A DNA stretch of 64,000 nucleotides from Listeria weihenstephanensis (lineage in GTDB: Bacteria; Bacillota; Bacilli; Lactobacillales; Listeriaceae). Shown piece by piece: positions 34,258 to 44,617 of the stretch. A program made the translations under genes and the position numbers. The notes beneath the pieces were generated by a model. The model saw nothing but the letters and a program-made list of their open reading frames with translations. It was not told where the DNA came from and ran no database searches. How positions within the stretch are numbered: position 1 is the stretch's first letter; the number at the start of each line of letters is the position of its first letter. Location: contig NZ_CP011102.1 of assembly GCF_003534205.1 (NCBI RefSeq), forward strand, positions 449,001-513,000. The letters are read 5' to 3'.

Positions 34258-35364
34258 ATGATTATTAAACGAGAATTATTTATTGAAAAAGCAGTTGTAG
34301 AAGAAAAAATTGATTTGTTGATGGAAAATTTGACGACGATTCGTGATGACAAGGGAGCGTTTTTATTAGATTTCGATGGCCTGAAAGTAGACGATAAAAG
34401 CTGGTCTGTCTGGAATTGGCCGCAAGGAGTTGGCTTGTACGGAATTTACAAAAATTATCGAATTACAAAAAATGATAAAGCCATTAAGGTGGTCCAAGAT
34501 TGGATTGAAAATCGGATGAAAGAGGGCGCGCCACCAAAGAACGTGAACACGATGGCCCCGTTACTCACGATGGCATATCTTTACGAGGATACTGGAGATT
34601 CTAAGTATATTCCTTATCTAGAACAGTGGGCAGAGTGGGTGATGCATGAGATGCCGAGAACGAAAGAAGATGGCTTGCAGCATGCTACTTATGGTCCAGA
34701 AAATAAAAATCAGCTGTGGGATGATACGTTGATGATGACTGTGCTTCCTTTGGCTAAAATTGGAAAGTTGCTGAATCGTCCAGATTATATTGAAGAAGCA
34801 AGATATCAATTTTTGATTCATGTGAAGTATTTGCAGGATCGTAAAACGGGATTGTGGTATCACGGTTGGACATTTGAAGGGAATCACAACTTTGCAGAAG
34901 CACTATGGGCTCGTGGAAATTGTTGGATTACGATTGCCATTCCAGAGATCATTGAGATTCTTGAATTGACTGAGAATGATGAGTTGCGAATTTTTTTGAT
35001 TCATACTTTAAATGCTCAAGTTGCTGCTTTGAAGGAGTACCAGCATGAATCAGGTTTATGGCATACCTTAATCGATGACCCAGGCGCTTATCTTGAATCA
35101 TCGGCCACGGCTGGTTTTGCGTACGGGATATTAAAGGCTGTGCATAAACATTATATTAGCGCTGAATATGAGGAAGTCGCGTATAAAGCGATTGCTGGGT
35201 TGCTACAAGAGGTTGATGAAAACGGTGAGGTACAGCATGTGTCGGTGGGTACTGGGATTGGCGACACGCTGGATTTTTATCGCAAAATAGATATGACGGC
35301 AATGCCTTATGGTCAGTCTCTTACTATACTTTGTTTGACTGAATTGCTAGTTTCATTCTGTTGA
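34258..35364 (+). CDS. GH105 unsaturated uronyl hydrolase
   Basis: The 368-residue (alpha/alpha)6-barrel protein resembles YteR/YesR: WNWPQGVGLYGIYKNY, the conserved NQLWDDTLMMTVLPLAKIG with the catalytic Asp, ALWARGNCWITIAIPE, and YLESSATAGFAYGILKA. GH105 (and GH88) enzymes remove the terminal 4,5-unsaturated uronate from oligosaccharides left by polysaccharide lyases, releasing 5-keto-4-deoxyuronate, the substrate of KduI. No signal peptide: it is cytoplasmic, as expected after uptake by the symporter. It overlaps the next reading frame slightly. Confidence 0.88.
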   Translation: MIIKRELFIEKAVVEEKIDLLMENLTTIRDDKGAFLLDFDGLKVDDKSWSVWNWPQGVGLYGIYKNYRITKNDKAIKVVQDWIENRMKEGAPPKNVNTMAPLLTMAYLYEDTGDSKYIPYLEQWAEWVMHEMPRTKEDGLQHATYGPENKNQLWDDTLMMTVLPLAKIGKLLNRPDYIEEARYQFLIHVKYLQDRKTGLWYHGWTFEGNHNFAEALWARGNCWITIAIPEIIEILELTENDELRIFLIHTLNAQVAALKEYQHESGLWHTLIDDPGAYLESSATAGFAYGILKAVHKHYISAEYEEVAYKAIAGLLQEVDENGEVQHVSVGTGIGDTLDFYRKIDMTAMPYGQSLTILCLTELLVSFC

Positions 35365-35387
35365 AGAGAAGGATGGGAGGAGGGCCA

Positions 35388-36218
35388 GTGTTGCAATTTG
35401 CAATTCGCGGGCATGATATAACTAATGTCAAAAATGTAGAGGATTTAGCGCTTAAAACGCAACTCGCAGGTATTCAGAATGTGCAACTGGCGCTGGGAAT
35501 ATCATTTCCAAACATGCCAACAGAGACTGCTAATATCAATCCAGGAATGGGGAACTATTTCCGAACCAAGCTGGCAGAGAGAGACGTTAACATCGCGATT
35601 TTGAGTTGCTATATTAACATGATTCATCCTGATCTGGATGTAAGAGAGCAATTGCTACAGAAATTCGAAGCTTACGTAAAACATGCGAAATACTTTGGAG
35701 CTTCTATGGTAGCGACGGAGACGGGATGTGTATTCCCTGAAATAGCGTATACGACTGAAAATTTTACGGAGGAAGCTTTTCAAGAAACGGTGGATGTTAT
35801 TAAGCGACTTGTGGAGGTTGGCGAGAAGCACGGCATGCTTATTGGTATCGAACCAGGGCTAAATCATCCCATCCACTCCCTGCAAAAAACGGAACGCTTA
35901 ATTGAATTAGTAGACTCTGATTTCCTTGGGATTATTTTAGATCCAACTAATTTAATTACGGCGGAAACATACCCGAATCAAGTAGATATTGTCAAGCATG
36001 CATTTAGGCTGTTTGGAGAAAGCATATGCGCCGTTCATATGAAAGATTTTGTAGTTGAGAACGACAGGGTAAAGCCAACTTATTTATTCCAAGGAGAGAT
36101 GCAGGTGAAAGAAATTATATCAGTGATCGCTCAGCAAAAACCAAACAGTTTTGTGGTGCTGGAAGAGACTAAAGATGAATGGATTGGGAAGGCGAAGGAT
36201 GAGTTAAATCACATGTAG
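35388..36218 (+). CDS. sugar phosphate isomerase/epimerase-like TIM barrel protein
   Basis: About 276 residues with the AP-endonuclease-2/xylose-isomerase-like fold: LQFAIRGHDI, ATETGCVF, IGIEPGLNHPIHS, LGIILDPTNLIT and CAVHMKDFVVEND carry the metal ligands (E, D, H, H, E). Members isomerise or epimerise keto sugars or inositols. Start is uncertain: GTG 35388 or TTG 35391 fit GGAGGAGGG, ATG 35373 overlaps it. Its step in uronate use is unknown, perhaps a side-chain sugar such as rhamnose or an alternative uronate. Confidence 0.75.
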   Translation: MLQFAIRGHDITNVKNVEDLALKTQLAGIQNVQLALGISFPNMPTETANINPGMGNYFRTKLAERDVNIAILSCYINMIHPDLDVREQLLQKFEAYVKHAKYFGASMVATETGCVFPEIAYTTENFTEEAFQETVDVIKRLVEVGEKHGMLIGIEPGLNHPIHSLQKTERLIELVDSDFLGIILDPTNLITAETYPNQVDIVKHAFRLFGESICAVHMKDFVVENDRVKPTYLFQGEMQVKEIISVIAQQKPNSFVVLEETKDEWIGKAKDELNHM

Positions 36219-36229
36219 CGATACGAGAG

Positions 36230-36277
36230 AACAGTGATGTGAAATCTGAAATTGGATTTTATAGCACTGTTTTTTTG
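36230..36277 (+). terminator. terminator of the uronate island
   Basis: AACAGTG pairs with CACTGTT, with inner AAATC/GATTT pairing, then seven T. Confidence 0.7.
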
Positions 36278-36409
36278 ATGCTTGGACAAGGTAGTAAGGG
36301 GTTAAAAATACACGGATTCATTTAAACTGCAAAATTAGCCAAGGCCCTCCAAATCGTCGTGGAATGTGCTATAATAACAAGAAAGATTATTGGGAATGGA
36401 GCCAATGTG

Positions 36410-37252
36410 ATGAAAGAAGGACTTGATTTATTGAAGCAGGAAAACTGGCGATTTATCGACCAAACAACGGTGCAAATTGCTTTCGATGCCTTGCAATCTT
36501 TTGCAACAGATGATACGTTATGTCGCTCTGTAGGTAGCCAAATTTCGCCACCAACAACAAGAGCTTGGGTTCATCACAACACGATATCAATGGGGATTCA
36601 AGACACGAAGTTACCGGATCTTAAGAAGGGGATCGCCTATTTTAAAGAGCAAGGATATCGCGTCGTTGTCCGTAACTCGGGTGGTCTGGCAGTAGTGCTT
36701 GATGAAGGCGTACTTAATCTCTCTCTCGTTTTTCCTGATGTGGAGCGAGGCATTGCGATTGATCGTGGTTATGAGACGATGTTTGCCCTTATTAAACACA
36801 TGTTTCCGAAGTACGCTCACAAAATGGAGGCGCGTGAAATAGTTGGTTCCTACTGCCCAGGAAGCTATGATTTAAGCATAAGTGGCAAGAAGTTTGCTGG
36901 TATATCACAACGAAGAATGGCCAAGGGTGTCGCCGTACAGATCTATTTAGCGGTAAATGGAGATCAGCAAAAGAGAGCAGAGTTAATTCGCGAATTTTAC
37001 CGAGTGAGTGGGAAGGATAGACAAGAGAAGTATGCGTTCCCTGATGTAGATCCGAGCGTAATGACAACCTTGTCAGAGATGTTTGAGGAGTCGCTAGAAG
37101 TAAATGACGTGATGGTGAAATTACTAAACGCACTCTATTATTTTTCAGGTAAGCTAGAGTCAAGCCGTTTAATGGGAGAAGAATTAGACTGGTACGTAGC
37201 TTATTATCAAAGGCTTATTTTGCGAAATGAAAAAGTTTTAGCGAACCTATAA
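36410..37252 (+). CDS. lipL: octanoyl-[GcvH]:protein N-octanoyltransferase
   Basis: LipL moves octanoyl groups from GcvH to E2 subunits of keto-acid dehydrogenases in lipoate assembly. The 280 residues match B. subtilis LipL (281), with the biotin/lipoate ligase fold, RNSGGLAVVLDEGVLNLSLVF and the catalytic Cys in GSYCPGSYDLSISGKKFAG. ATG 36410 is preferred; a TATAAT at 36370 rules out ATG 36359. First gene of the conserved Listeria block. Confidence 0.87.
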   Translation: MKEGLDLLKQENWRFIDQTTVQIAFDALQSFATDDTLCRSVGSQISPPTTRAWVHHNTISMGIQDTKLPDLKKGIAYFKEQGYRVVVRNSGGLAVVLDEGVLNLSLVFPDVERGIAIDRGYETMFALIKHMFPKYAHKMEAREIVGSYCPGSYDLSISGKKFAGISQRRMAKGVAVQIYLAVNGDQQKRAELIREFYRVSGKDRQEKYAFPDVDPSVMTTLSEMFEESLEVNDVMVKLLNALYYFSGKLESSRLMGEELDWYVAYYQRLILRNEKVLANL

Positions 37253-37275
37253 GGATCAGAAGGGAACGATGGCAT

Positions 37276-38604
37276 GTGACATATTTAGAAACGAGATTAC
37301 CCGAAATAAAAGTATTCAAAGACCCAGTGCACCGATATGTACATGTTTCTGATCAAATTATTTGGGACTTGATTGCAACGAAAGAATTTCAGCGATTGCG
37401 CCGAATTCATCAATTAGGAACAACGTCGCTTACGTTTCATGGCGCGGAGCATAGTCGTTTTAACCATTCGCTTGGTGTATACGAAATTACACGCCGAATC
37501 GTTGAGGGTACTTTTGCAAAAGAGATTCAGTGGGATAATGAGGAGCGTTTGATCGCTTTGACGGCTGCGCTACTGCATGATCTAGGACATGGCCCATTTT
37601 CACATGCTTTTGAGAAGGTTTTTAGCACGAATCATGAACACTATACGATGGCTATTATAACGGGGAATACCGAGGTCAGGCGGGTGTTAGAGCGAGCAGG
37701 AACGCATTTTCCTGAGAAGGTTGCCGCGGTTATCAATAAGACGTATCAAAACCAGACTCTCGTTAAGCTGATTTCTAGCCAAGTCGATGCAGATCGAATG
37801 GATTATTTACTGCGTGACGCTTACTATACGGGGGTTAGCTATGGGAATTTTGATATGGAGCGGATTATGCGTGTGATGCGGCCTAGTCCAGATGGCAACG
37901 GGGTTATTATTAAATCGTCGGGAATGCATGCCGTAGAAGATTATATCGTTAGTCGCTACCAAATGTATCAGCAAGTTTATTTTCATCCTGTTAGCAGAAG
38001 TGCAGAGGTTCTACTTTGGAAAATTCTCGAGCGCGCACAGAATTTGCATGAAAGAGGTTATCATTTCGTGCAAACGCCGATTCAATTAATCCCATTTCTT
38101 AATCGAGATGTTTCATTAGAAGAATATATTACACTGGATGACACTGTATTGATGTATTTCTTTTCTGTGTGGCAGAATGAGGAAGATGCAACGCTGAGTG
38201 ATTTATGTAGTCGGTTCTTGAACAGGCGCCTGCTTAGTTATATTGACTACGATCCGAAAGTGGATGCGGAGCTTTATTTGAAATTAAAAGGCTTGCTTGA
38301 GAAGGCGGATATTGATCCAGAATATTATCTAGTTATCGATTCCACTTCTGATTTGCCATATGATTTATATGAGCCAGGTGATATAGGTGGGAGATCCCCG
38401 ATTCAATTATTAATGCCAAATGGCGAATTGCATGAATTATCAACAGAGTCCATGATTGTAGAGGCAATTGCGGGTAAAAGGCGTGTAGATATTAAACTAT
38501 ATTATCCACTTGATTTTATTGAGAGTGGTCGTATCAATGCAGAGATTTCAGAGCAAATTATTAGTTTAATACATGCGCATTCATTGAAGAAGACGGAGCG
38601 CTAA
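37276..38604 (+). CDS. HD-domain phosphohydrolase, YwfO-like
   Basis: The 442-residue protein has the HD metal motif in HSRFNHSLGVYEITRR, LLHDLGHGPFSHAFE and SQVDADRMDYLLRDAYYTG, as in dNTP triphosphohydrolases. B. subtilis YwfO and its Enterococcus relative hydrolyse dNTPs. GTG start after AAGGGAACG. It is 23 bp from lipL, matching the Lmo2565 position in L. monocytogenes. Confidence 0.88.
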   Translation: MTYLETRLPEIKVFKDPVHRYVHVSDQIIWDLIATKEFQRLRRIHQLGTTSLTFHGAEHSRFNHSLGVYEITRRIVEGTFAKEIQWDNEERLIALTAALLHDLGHGPFSHAFEKVFSTNHEHYTMAIITGNTEVRRVLERAGTHFPEKVAAVINKTYQNQTLVKLISSQVDADRMDYLLRDAYYTGVSYGNFDMERIMRVMRPSPDGNGVIIKSSGMHAVEDYIVSRYQMYQQVYFHPVSRSAEVLLWKILERAQNLHERGYHFVQTPIQLIPFLNRDVSLEEYITLDDTVLMYFFSVWQNEEDATLSDLCSRFLNRRLLSYIDYDPKVDAELYLKLKGLLEKADIDPEYYLVIDSTSDLPYDLYEPGDIGGRSPIQLLMPNGELHELSTESMIVEAIAGKRRVDIKLYYPLDFIESGRINAEISEQIISLIHAHSLKKTER

Positions 38605-38655
38605 AAAACGTTACACTAAGAAATGCAAGGTCTTAGTATAACGCTTAATAGAGAT

Positions 38656-38841
38656 TTAAATATCTGATTTGCGAACGCCAGCTACGCCATAATCTGTTTT
38701 TTTCATTTCCTCTAAGATGACGTGAATATTTTCTTTTGGAGCCCCTAAATTTTTTGAAACAGCCTCTGTGACATCTTTGACAACGGCTTTCTTTTGATCA
38801 TCAGTTCGACCTTCTAAAAACTTTATTGTTACGAACGGCAT
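38656..38841 (-). CDS. 4-oxalocrotonate tautomerase-family protein
   Basis: The 61-residue protein starts [20 protein letters not shown]; Pro2 becomes the N-terminal catalytic proline after Met removal, and the later Arg and hydrophobic end ([20 protein letters not shown]) are typical. ATG 38841 is set by AGGAGTG; longer versions have no ribosome site. Its natural substrate in Firmicutes is unknown. It is divergent from the M50 protease gene. Confidence 0.9.
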   Translation of the reverse strand: MPFVTIKFLEGRTDDQKKAVVKDVTEAVSKNLGAPKENIHVILEEMKKTDYGVAGVRKSDI

Positions 38842-38924
38842 GAAATTCACTCCTAAGTATTGATTTAATGAGTGTATTATACCATAATTAAGAGAAAGAA
38901 TAACGATATAGAAGGAGATTATTA

Positions 38925-39578
38925 ATGGAAAATTTTTTAGCCTATCCATTGCAGGACATACCTTATGTCATTGTCACGCTTTTGATTGCTTTTACGATAC
39001 ATGAGCTTGCACATGCTTGGGTGGCTTTGTTATTTGGAGACGATACAGCGAAGAATGAAGGACGGATAACGTTTAATCCACTAAAACATGTGGATCCAGT
39101 AGGTTTTATATTTGTTATTATCGCAGGATTTGGTTGGGCTAAGCCTACGCCGGTAAGTCCTTATAAAATGAAGCACCGTAAAGTTGGTAGCGTGGTAGTG
39201 AGTTTGGCAGGCCCGGTGAGTAATTTATTGTTGGCGTTTGTTGGAATGGGTCTGTATTTTTTATTTTTACAAATGGATGTTGGCTATTCACAGACGATAC
39301 TTCATTTCTTTAACCTGTTTGTGTATTTAAATCTGGTTTTATTTATATTTAATTTATTGCCGTTACCACCACTTGACGGGTATCAGATTTTATCAGAATT
39401 CTTACCTTTAAAATGGAAATTAAAAGTTCAGGCTTACGAGAATTATGCTTTATTGTTCTTTTTGATTTTGGTAATTACACCACTTTCAAAATATACAATA
39501 TCACCGATTTTTAATACGCTTATTCCTTGGATGACAGGGGAGATGGCAAGTTTTTATTATTTTGTTTTCCAAATCTAA
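38925..39578 (+). CDS. site-2 protease family (M50) membrane peptidase
   Basis: The 217-residue protein has five hydrophobic segments; the zinc motif [20 protein letters not shown] lies at about residues 26-45 and [14 protein letters not shown] near 145 provides the third ligand Asp. It belongs to the short YwhC-type S2P group without PDZ domain. Substrate unknown. AAGGAG precedes the ATG. Confidence 0.88.
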   Translation: MENFLAYPLQDIPYVIVTLLIAFTIHELAHAWVALLFGDDTAKNEGRITFNPLKHVDPVGFIFVIIAGFGWAKPTPVSPYKMKHRKVGSVVVSLAGPVSNLLLAFVGMGLYFLFLQMDVGYSQTILHFFNLFVYLNLVLFIFNLLPLPPLDGYQILSEFLPLKWKLKVQAYENYALLFFLILVITPLSKYTISPIFNTLIPWMTGEMASFYYFVFQI

Positions 39579-39646
39579 GGTTGCATTTTAGCCTGTTTTT
39601 AACTATAATGTAGTGCATTCGAATTTATATGGGGGGACTTTAAAAC

Positions 39647-40096
39647 GTGAGTAATAAAGAGAAAACACCTGTGTTGTTGCGTTTAAAAACAATTTCTAAG
39701 CAGGAAATGGAAGAAGAAACGACAGAATTAACTGCGTCTGGTGTGTTTTATCTAGATCACAAAACAGGAAGTCGCTATCTCCATTATGAAGAAGAGCAAG
39801 AAGCTGGCGTGATTAGAACAGTGCTAAAAGTGACAGATACAGAGGTTCTTTTAATGAGAAGTGGCGCTGTAAACATGCGTATGCACTTTTTTAGAGAACG
39901 TAAACGAAGTACAATCAGTGTGGACTATGGCGTTGGAAAACTGATGATGGAGTCCGAACTTTTGAATATAGAAGAAATCTATACGCAGAATGAAATGTTT
40001 TCTGGGAAAATTAATTTCCAATATGAGTTGTTAGATAATGGCGTTAATATTGGAATTTTTGATATCTCGATGATTTTAGAGGAGGATAAAGAATGA
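39647..40096 (+). CDS. DUF1934 (YwiB-like) beta-barrel protein
   Basis: GTG start after GGGGGG. The 149 residues match the YwiB group placed before argS in Bacillus and Listeria ([47 protein letters not shown]). The family has a calycin-like fold and no proven function. It overlaps argS by 4 bp, pointing to translational coupling. Confidence 0.85.
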   Translation: MSNKEKTPVLLRLKTISKQEMEEETTELTASGVFYLDHKTGSRYLHYEEEQEAGVIRTVLKVTDTEVLLMRSGAVNMRMHFFRERKRSTISVDYGVGKLMMESELLNIEEIYTQNEMFSGKINFQYELLDNGVNIGIFDISMILEEDKE

Positions 40097-41763
40097 ATGT
40101 CAGTCAAAAGAGTCAACAAGAGTTAATTGCAATTATTAATGATGGTGTAGTAAAGGCGCTGGAGCTAGATGCAAGTGCGGTTCCAACAGTATTACTCGAA
40201 GTTCCAAAAGACAAGAAGTATGGTGATTATTCTACTAATATTGCGATGCAGCTAGCGCGTGTGGCTAAGAAAGCACCAAGAGCGATTGCGGAGGATGTTG
40301 TTGCGGCAATTGGGGAAGAACATGCATTGATTAACAAGATTGAAATTGCGGGACCGGGATTTATTAATTTTTACTTAGATAATGCTTACTTGACAGCGCT
40401 AATACCTATTATTATGGATGCGGATGATACTTACGGTTCGAGTGATATTGGCAAAGGCCAGAAGTTTCAAATTGAGTTTGTTTCGGCGAATCCAACGGGA
40501 GATTTACATTTAGGCCATGCACGTGGCGCGGCTATTGGAGACTCGCTTGCGAATATTTTATCGATGGCTGGATATGACGTTTCACGTGAATACTATATAA
40601 ATGATGCGGGAAACCAGATTAATAATCTAATCTTATCAACAGAGGCGCGGTATCTAGAGGCTTTGGGTATTGATGCACCGTTTCCAGAAGAGGGCTATCG
40701 CGGTTCAGATATCATCGAGCTTGGTAAGAAACTGGTAGAAAAGTACGGCGATAAATATGCAGAAGGCGATGTAGAAACGAGACGCGAAGTGTTCCGTAAA
40801 GAGGCGCTTGCTTATGAAACTGCCAAATTACGCGATGACTTAGCAGAGTTCCGTGTACATTTTGATAGCTGGTTCTCGGAATCAACATTATATGAAGATA
40901 ATAAGATTATGCCAGCGTTGGCGAAATTAAGAGACAATGGTTATATTTTTGAAGAAGATGGGGCAACATGGCTACGTACGACTGAGTTTGGCGATGATAA
41001 GGATCGTGTTTTAATTAAGTCAGATGGTAGTTACACGTATTTCTTACCAGATATTGCGTATCATCTTAACAAATTAGAGCGTGGATTTGATGTGCTGATT
41101 GATGTTTGGGGTGCGGATCATCATGGATATATTCCAAGAATGCGTGCGGCTATTGAGAGTCTTGGCTATAGTCCAGATCATTTAGAAGTGGAGATTATTC
41201 AACTTGTTCATCTGTATGAAAACGGAGAGCAAGTGAAGATGAGTAAGCGTACTGGGAAATCAGTTACGATGCGTGATCTTATTGAAGAAGTAGGGTTAGA
41301 TGCCACGCGTTATTTCTTTGCAATGCGTAGTTCTGATACACATATGAACTTTGATATGGGGTTAGCTAAATCAACATCTACAGAAAATCCGGTCTACTAC
41401 GTGCAATATGCGCATGCTCGGATCTCTAGTATTCTACGTTCGGGCGTGGAACAAGGCTTTGCGTTAACTAAAGAGGCAGATGTGTTGCTATTAAATTCTG
41501 AAGTGGATTATGATTTATTGAAAGTATTAGGTGAATTCTCAGATGTAGTTGCCGAGGCAGCTGAGAAAAGAATTCCACATCGGATCGTGCGTTATTTGAA
41601 TGGTTTAGCAACAGCGTTCCACCGCTTCTATAATGCTAACAAGGTGCTGGACATGGAGAATAAAGATGTATCTGAGGCACGCCTTGCGTTGATTAAGTCT
41701 ACTCAGATTACATTGCGCAACGGTCTTACTTTACTGGGTGTTTCTGCACCAGAGAAAATGTAA
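40093..41763 (+). CDS. argS: arginyl-tRNA synthetase
   Basis: Class Ia synthetase of 556 residues. HIGH-type motif [12 protein letters not shown] near residue 135, KMSKS-type motif [11 protein letters not shown] near 380, and the C-terminal anticodon-binding DALR domain ([18 protein letters not shown]) are complete. Charges tRNA-Arg. No T-box leader is seen upstream; expression comes with the DUF1934 gene. Confidence 0.97.
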   Translation: MNVSQKSQQELIAIINDGVVKALELDASAVPTVLLEVPKDKKYGDYSTNIAMQLARVAKKAPRAIAEDVVAAIGEEHALINKIEIAGPGFINFYLDNAYLTALIPIIMDADDTYGSSDIGKGQKFQIEFVSANPTGDLHLGHARGAAIGDSLANILSMAGYDVSREYYINDAGNQINNLILSTEARYLEALGIDAPFPEEGYRGSDIIELGKKLVEKYGDKYAEGDVETRREVFRKEALAYETAKLRDDLAEFRVHFDSWFSESTLYEDNKIMPALAKLRDNGYIFEEDGATWLRTTEFGDDKDRVLIKSDGSYTYFLPDIAYHLNKLERGFDVLIDVWGADHHGYIPRMRAAIESLGYSPDHLEVEIIQLVHLYENGEQVKMSKRTGKSVTMRDLIEEVGLDATRYFFAMRSSDTHMNFDMGLAKSTSTENPVYYVQYAHARISSILRSGVEQGFALTKEADVLLLNSEVDYDLLKVLGEFSDVVAEAAEKRIPHRIVRYLNGLATAFHRFYNANKVLDMENKDVSEARLALIKSTQITLRNGLTLLGVSAPEKM

Positions 41764-41808
41764 TATGGAAAAATGATAAGTAGGTAGAAAAAAACGGAGA
41801 TCGGGGTT

Positions 41809-41970
41809 TTGCAAATTATGAGATATATTATTTTTATGTCTGTCCTTTTTTTGCTGCTTGTTATAGCAACGGCGGTTCTATATAACATGCAACTAGGCTC
41901 GATTCCGATACTGCTACTTGCGATATTGCTTTTCTATATTGGTTATCGTGTGTTAAAAAATTACGAATAA
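41809..41970 (+). CDS. small membrane protein, about 53 aa, after argS
   Basis: TTG 41809 at 8 nt from CGGAGA, or ATG 41818 in the same frame. Two membrane segments (IIFMSVLFLLLVIATAVLY and IPILLLAILLFYIGYRVL) with a short tail LKNYE. It lies 45 bp after argS. No family recognised; small two-helix proteins like this are often missed in annotation. Confidence 0.55.
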   Translation: MQIMRYIIFMSVLFLLLVIATAVLYNMQLGSIPILLLAILLFYIGYRVLKNYE

Positions 41971-42105
41971 TGGCCTGTCATATTAGGATTATTTCAGAGT
42001 ATGTTATAATTTTATTGTGTTCGGCGTCATTTACATGTAGAATAGATAGAGTTAGAAAAATTGCTATAGGAAATTATTTTTTATTATAGAAGGGGCGTGC
42101 CAGCT

Positions 42106-42648
42106 TTGGATTTAAGCCAGTTAACAGAAGAAGAACGTAAAGAGTTATCTTTGATTGAAGTGGCGCACTATGTTCTTGAGAAAAGAAGAGAAGTAATGCC
42201 ATTCCAAGCTATTGTGAATGAGATTACTAAGTTTCTTGATTTGAGCGAAGGCGAAGTAAGAGAGAGACTTGTGCAATTTTATACGGATATGAATATCGAA
42301 GGAAACTTTATTTCTTTAGGTAACAATACTTGGGGATTACGTGCGTGGTATCCGATCGATGCGATTGATGAAGAAGTTCAAACGCAGACGAAACCCAAGA
42401 AAAAACGTAAATCAGACGATGACGACGATGATGATGAAGATATCGATGAAGATATTCTGGATGACGACATTGATTACGAAGAAGACGATGTAGTAGAAGA
42501 ACTTGGGGAAGAAGAACTTGTTCTTAAAGATAGTCCTATTAGTGATGATGACGATGTTGAGGATGATCATTTACCAGATGGAATTGAAGGCGATCTGACA
42601 ACTGTTGTGGATGATGACAGTGATTTTGAGGACGAATTCGAGAAATAA
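42106..42648 (+). CDS. rpoE: RNA polymerase delta subunit
   Basis: Delta binds core polymerase and speeds its recycling. The 180-residue protein has the folded HARE-HTH-like N-terminal domain (LSQLTEEERKELSLIEVAHY, WGLRAWYPIDAID) and a C-terminal half that is almost all Asp and Glu (runs of seven Asp near residue 105), as in Bacillus. TTG 42106 gives the usual MDL start, 9 nt after AGAAGGGG; GTG 42097 is an alternative. Confidence 0.93.
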   Translation: MDLSQLTEEERKELSLIEVAHYVLEKRREVMPFQAIVNEITKFLDLSEGEVRERLVQFYTDMNIEGNFISLGNNTWGLRAWYPIDAIDEEVQTQTKPKKKRKSDDDDDDDEDIDEDILDDDIDYEEDDVVEELGEEELVLKDSPISDDDDVEDDHLPDGIEGDLTTVVDDDSDFEDEFEK

Positions 42649-42656
42649 AAAATGGA

Positions 42657-42687
42657 TACCTGCTTCTAACAATGAGGCAGGTTTTTC
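42657..42687 (+). terminator. rpoE terminator
   Basis: ACCTGC(TTC) pairs with (GAG)GCAGGT, then TTTTTC. Confidence 0.75.
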
Positions 42688-42747
42688 TATGAAAATATTT
42701 TTTTGCTTTGCTAGCAAGGCTTGGGGACGTTTTCATAAAATAAAGGG

Positions 42748-42786
42748 TTGACTTATTTGCGCTATCTATGTAATATTTTATTTGGG
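42748..42786 (+). promoter_or_regulatory. pyrG promoter with GGGC start
   Basis: TTGACT (42748-42753), exactly 17 bp, TAATAT (42771-42776), and seven bases later the initial transcribed sequence GGGCTCC at 42784. In B. subtilis pyrG the same GGGC start lets polymerase add extra G residues when CTP is low. Confidence 0.8.
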
Positions 42787-42816
42787 CTCCTTTTTATAAG
42801 GACGGATATAAATATT

Positions 42817-42860
42817 GCGCTCCCTTACTTTGAAAGATGAGTAAGTGGGCGTTTTCTTTT
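42817..42860 (+). terminator. pyrG leader attenuator
   Basis: GCTCCCTTACTT pairs with AGTAAGTGGGC (42841-42850), then GTTTTCTTTTT. The 5' arm is pyrimidine-rich (CTCCCTT), so a poly-G 5' end made at low CTP could pair with it and prevent termination, as described for B. subtilis pyrG. Confidence 0.75.
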
Positions 42861-43014
42861 TGTGTGATGAAACTTGTCGCACGTTAGAAGTGTGGGCCAA
42901 GAGTATAGAGATACTATTGGTGCTTTTCTTTTTTAGCAATGAAATTTTTGCAAGTAAAGGTTCTCCACCCCGAAAATAAATTTCGATAAGGCGAAAGGAG
43001 TAGATTTTAGAACA

Positions 43015-44610
43015 ATGACAAAGTATATTTTTGTGACAGGTGGCGTCGTTTCATCGATTGGTAAAGGGATTACGGCTGCTTCACTTGGTAGACTACTTAA
43101 AAACCGAGGGCTTAGTGTAACGATTCAAAAATTTGATCCTTACATTAACGTCGATCCAGGAACGATGAGTCCTTACCAACATGGAGAGGTTTTTGTAACC
43201 GATGATGGTGCGGAAACAGACTTGGATTTAGGTCATTATGAGCGTTTTATCGATATTAATTTAAACAAATACAGCAATGTAACAACGGGGAAAGTGTATT
43301 CCGAAGTTATTAAGAAAGAGCGTCGTGGGGATTATCTTGGTGGAACGGTTCAAGTTATTCCGCATATTACGAATGAGTTGAAGGATCGTGTTTTCCGTGC
43401 AGCGCGTATGACGGATTCAGATATTATTATTACGGAGATTGGTGGAACGGTGGGAGATATCGAATCGTTGCCATTTATTGAGGCTATTCGCCAAATTAAA
43501 AGTGATGTGGGTGCTGAAAACGTGCTTTATATTCACACAACTTTAATTCCTTATATTAAGGCTGCTGGGGAAATGAAGACGAAACCTACGCAACATAGTG
43601 TGAAGGAACTTCGTAGTTACGGAATTCAGCCGAATATTATTGTCGTTCGTACGGAGCAACCTGTATCACAAGAAATGAAAGAGAAGATTGCTTTATTCTG
43701 TGATGTAAAAGCATCGGAAGTAATCGAGGCTCGCGATGAAGATACCTTATATAACGTGCCACTTTCCTTACAAGCGCAAAAAATGGATCAAATCGTGTTG
43801 GACCATTTGCAGTTGGAAGCACCAGTTGCTGATATGTCAGAATGGCAAGAACTTGTGCATAAAGTGAAGAACTTGACGAAAAAAGTACGTATTGCTTTAG
43901 TTGGTAAATATGTTTCTTTACCAGATGCGTATCTTTCTGTTGCCGAAGCACTGCGTCACGCAGGTTATGCCAATGACGCGGAGCTACAAATTGATTGGGT
44001 TGATTCAGAAGAAATTACACCTGAAAATGTCCAAGAGAAAATCGGTAGTGCAGATGGTATCTTAGTTCCAGGTGGCTTCGGTGATCGTGGTATTGAAGGT
44101 AAAATTACAGCGATTAAATTTGCGCGTGAAAACAAAGTACCTTATTTCGGTATTTGTCTAGGTATGCAGTTGGCAACGATTGAATACGCTCGTAACGTGA
44201 TGGGCTTAGAGGGTGCTAACTCGGCGGAAATCGAACCGAAAACACCGTATGCGATCATTGATTTATTGCCAGAGCAAAAACATGTGGAAGATATGGGCGG
44301 AACGTTGCGTCTTGGTCTTTATCCAGCAAGAATTAAAGAAGGTACGAAAACGGCAGAAGCGTATGGTACAACTTTGGTTGAAGAACGTCATCGTCACCGT
44401 TATGAATTTAACAATGAATATCGTGAGCAATTAGAAGAAGCGGGAATGACAGTTTCAGCAACGAGCCCTGATGGCCGTCTTGTTGAAGTTGTAGAGATTA
44501 CGGATCATCCGTGGTTTGTTGCGTGTCAATATCACCCAGAATTTATTTCACGTCCAAATCGTCCGCAACGTCTATTTAATGATTTTATTGCGGCATCATT
44601 GAAAAAATAA
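43015..44610 (+). CDS. pyrG: CTP synthase
   Basis: The 531-residue enzyme aminates UTP to CTP. The synthetase half opens [20 protein letters not shown] with the ATP loop and [14 protein letters not shown]; the glutaminase half has the nucleophile Cys in [19 protein letters not shown] and the His-Glu pair in [11 protein letters not shown]. The AAAGGAG site is about 14 nt from the ATG, longer than usual. A 230-nt leader with promoter and attenuator precedes it. Confidence 0.97.
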   Translation: MTKYIFVTGGVVSSIGKGITAASLGRLLKNRGLSVTIQKFDPYINVDPGTMSPYQHGEVFVTDDGAETDLDLGHYERFIDINLNKYSNVTTGKVYSEVIKKERRGDYLGGTVQVIPHITNELKDRVFRAARMTDSDIIITEIGGTVGDIESLPFIEAIRQIKSDVGAENVLYIHTTLIPYIKAAGEMKTKPTQHSVKELRSYGIQPNIIVVRTEQPVSQEMKEKIALFCDVKASEVIEARDEDTLYNVPLSLQAQKMDQIVLDHLQLEAPVADMSEWQELVHKVKNLTKKVRIALVGKYVSLPDAYLSVAEALRHAGYANDAELQIDWVDSEEITPENVQEKIGSADGILVPGGFGDRGIEGKITAIKFARENKVPYFGICLGMQLATIEYARNVMGLEGANSAEIEPKTPYAIIDLLPEQKHVEDMGGTLRLGLYPARIKEGTKTAEAYGTTLVEERHRHRYEFNNEYREQLEEAGMTVSATSPDGRLVEVVEITDHPWFVACQYHPEFISRPNRPQRLFNDFIAASLKK

Positions 44611-44617
44611 AGTATTT

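Noticed and set aside
40000-40092. T-box leader upstream of argS
   Set aside because: argS overlaps the DUF1934 gene, and no T-box sequence or specifier structure is visible before that gene.
43015-43017. Alternative upstream pyrG start because the ribosome site is 14 nt from the ATG
   Set aside because: No ATG, GTG or TTG lies at better spacing in frame, and [11 protein letters not shown] is the conserved N-terminus.
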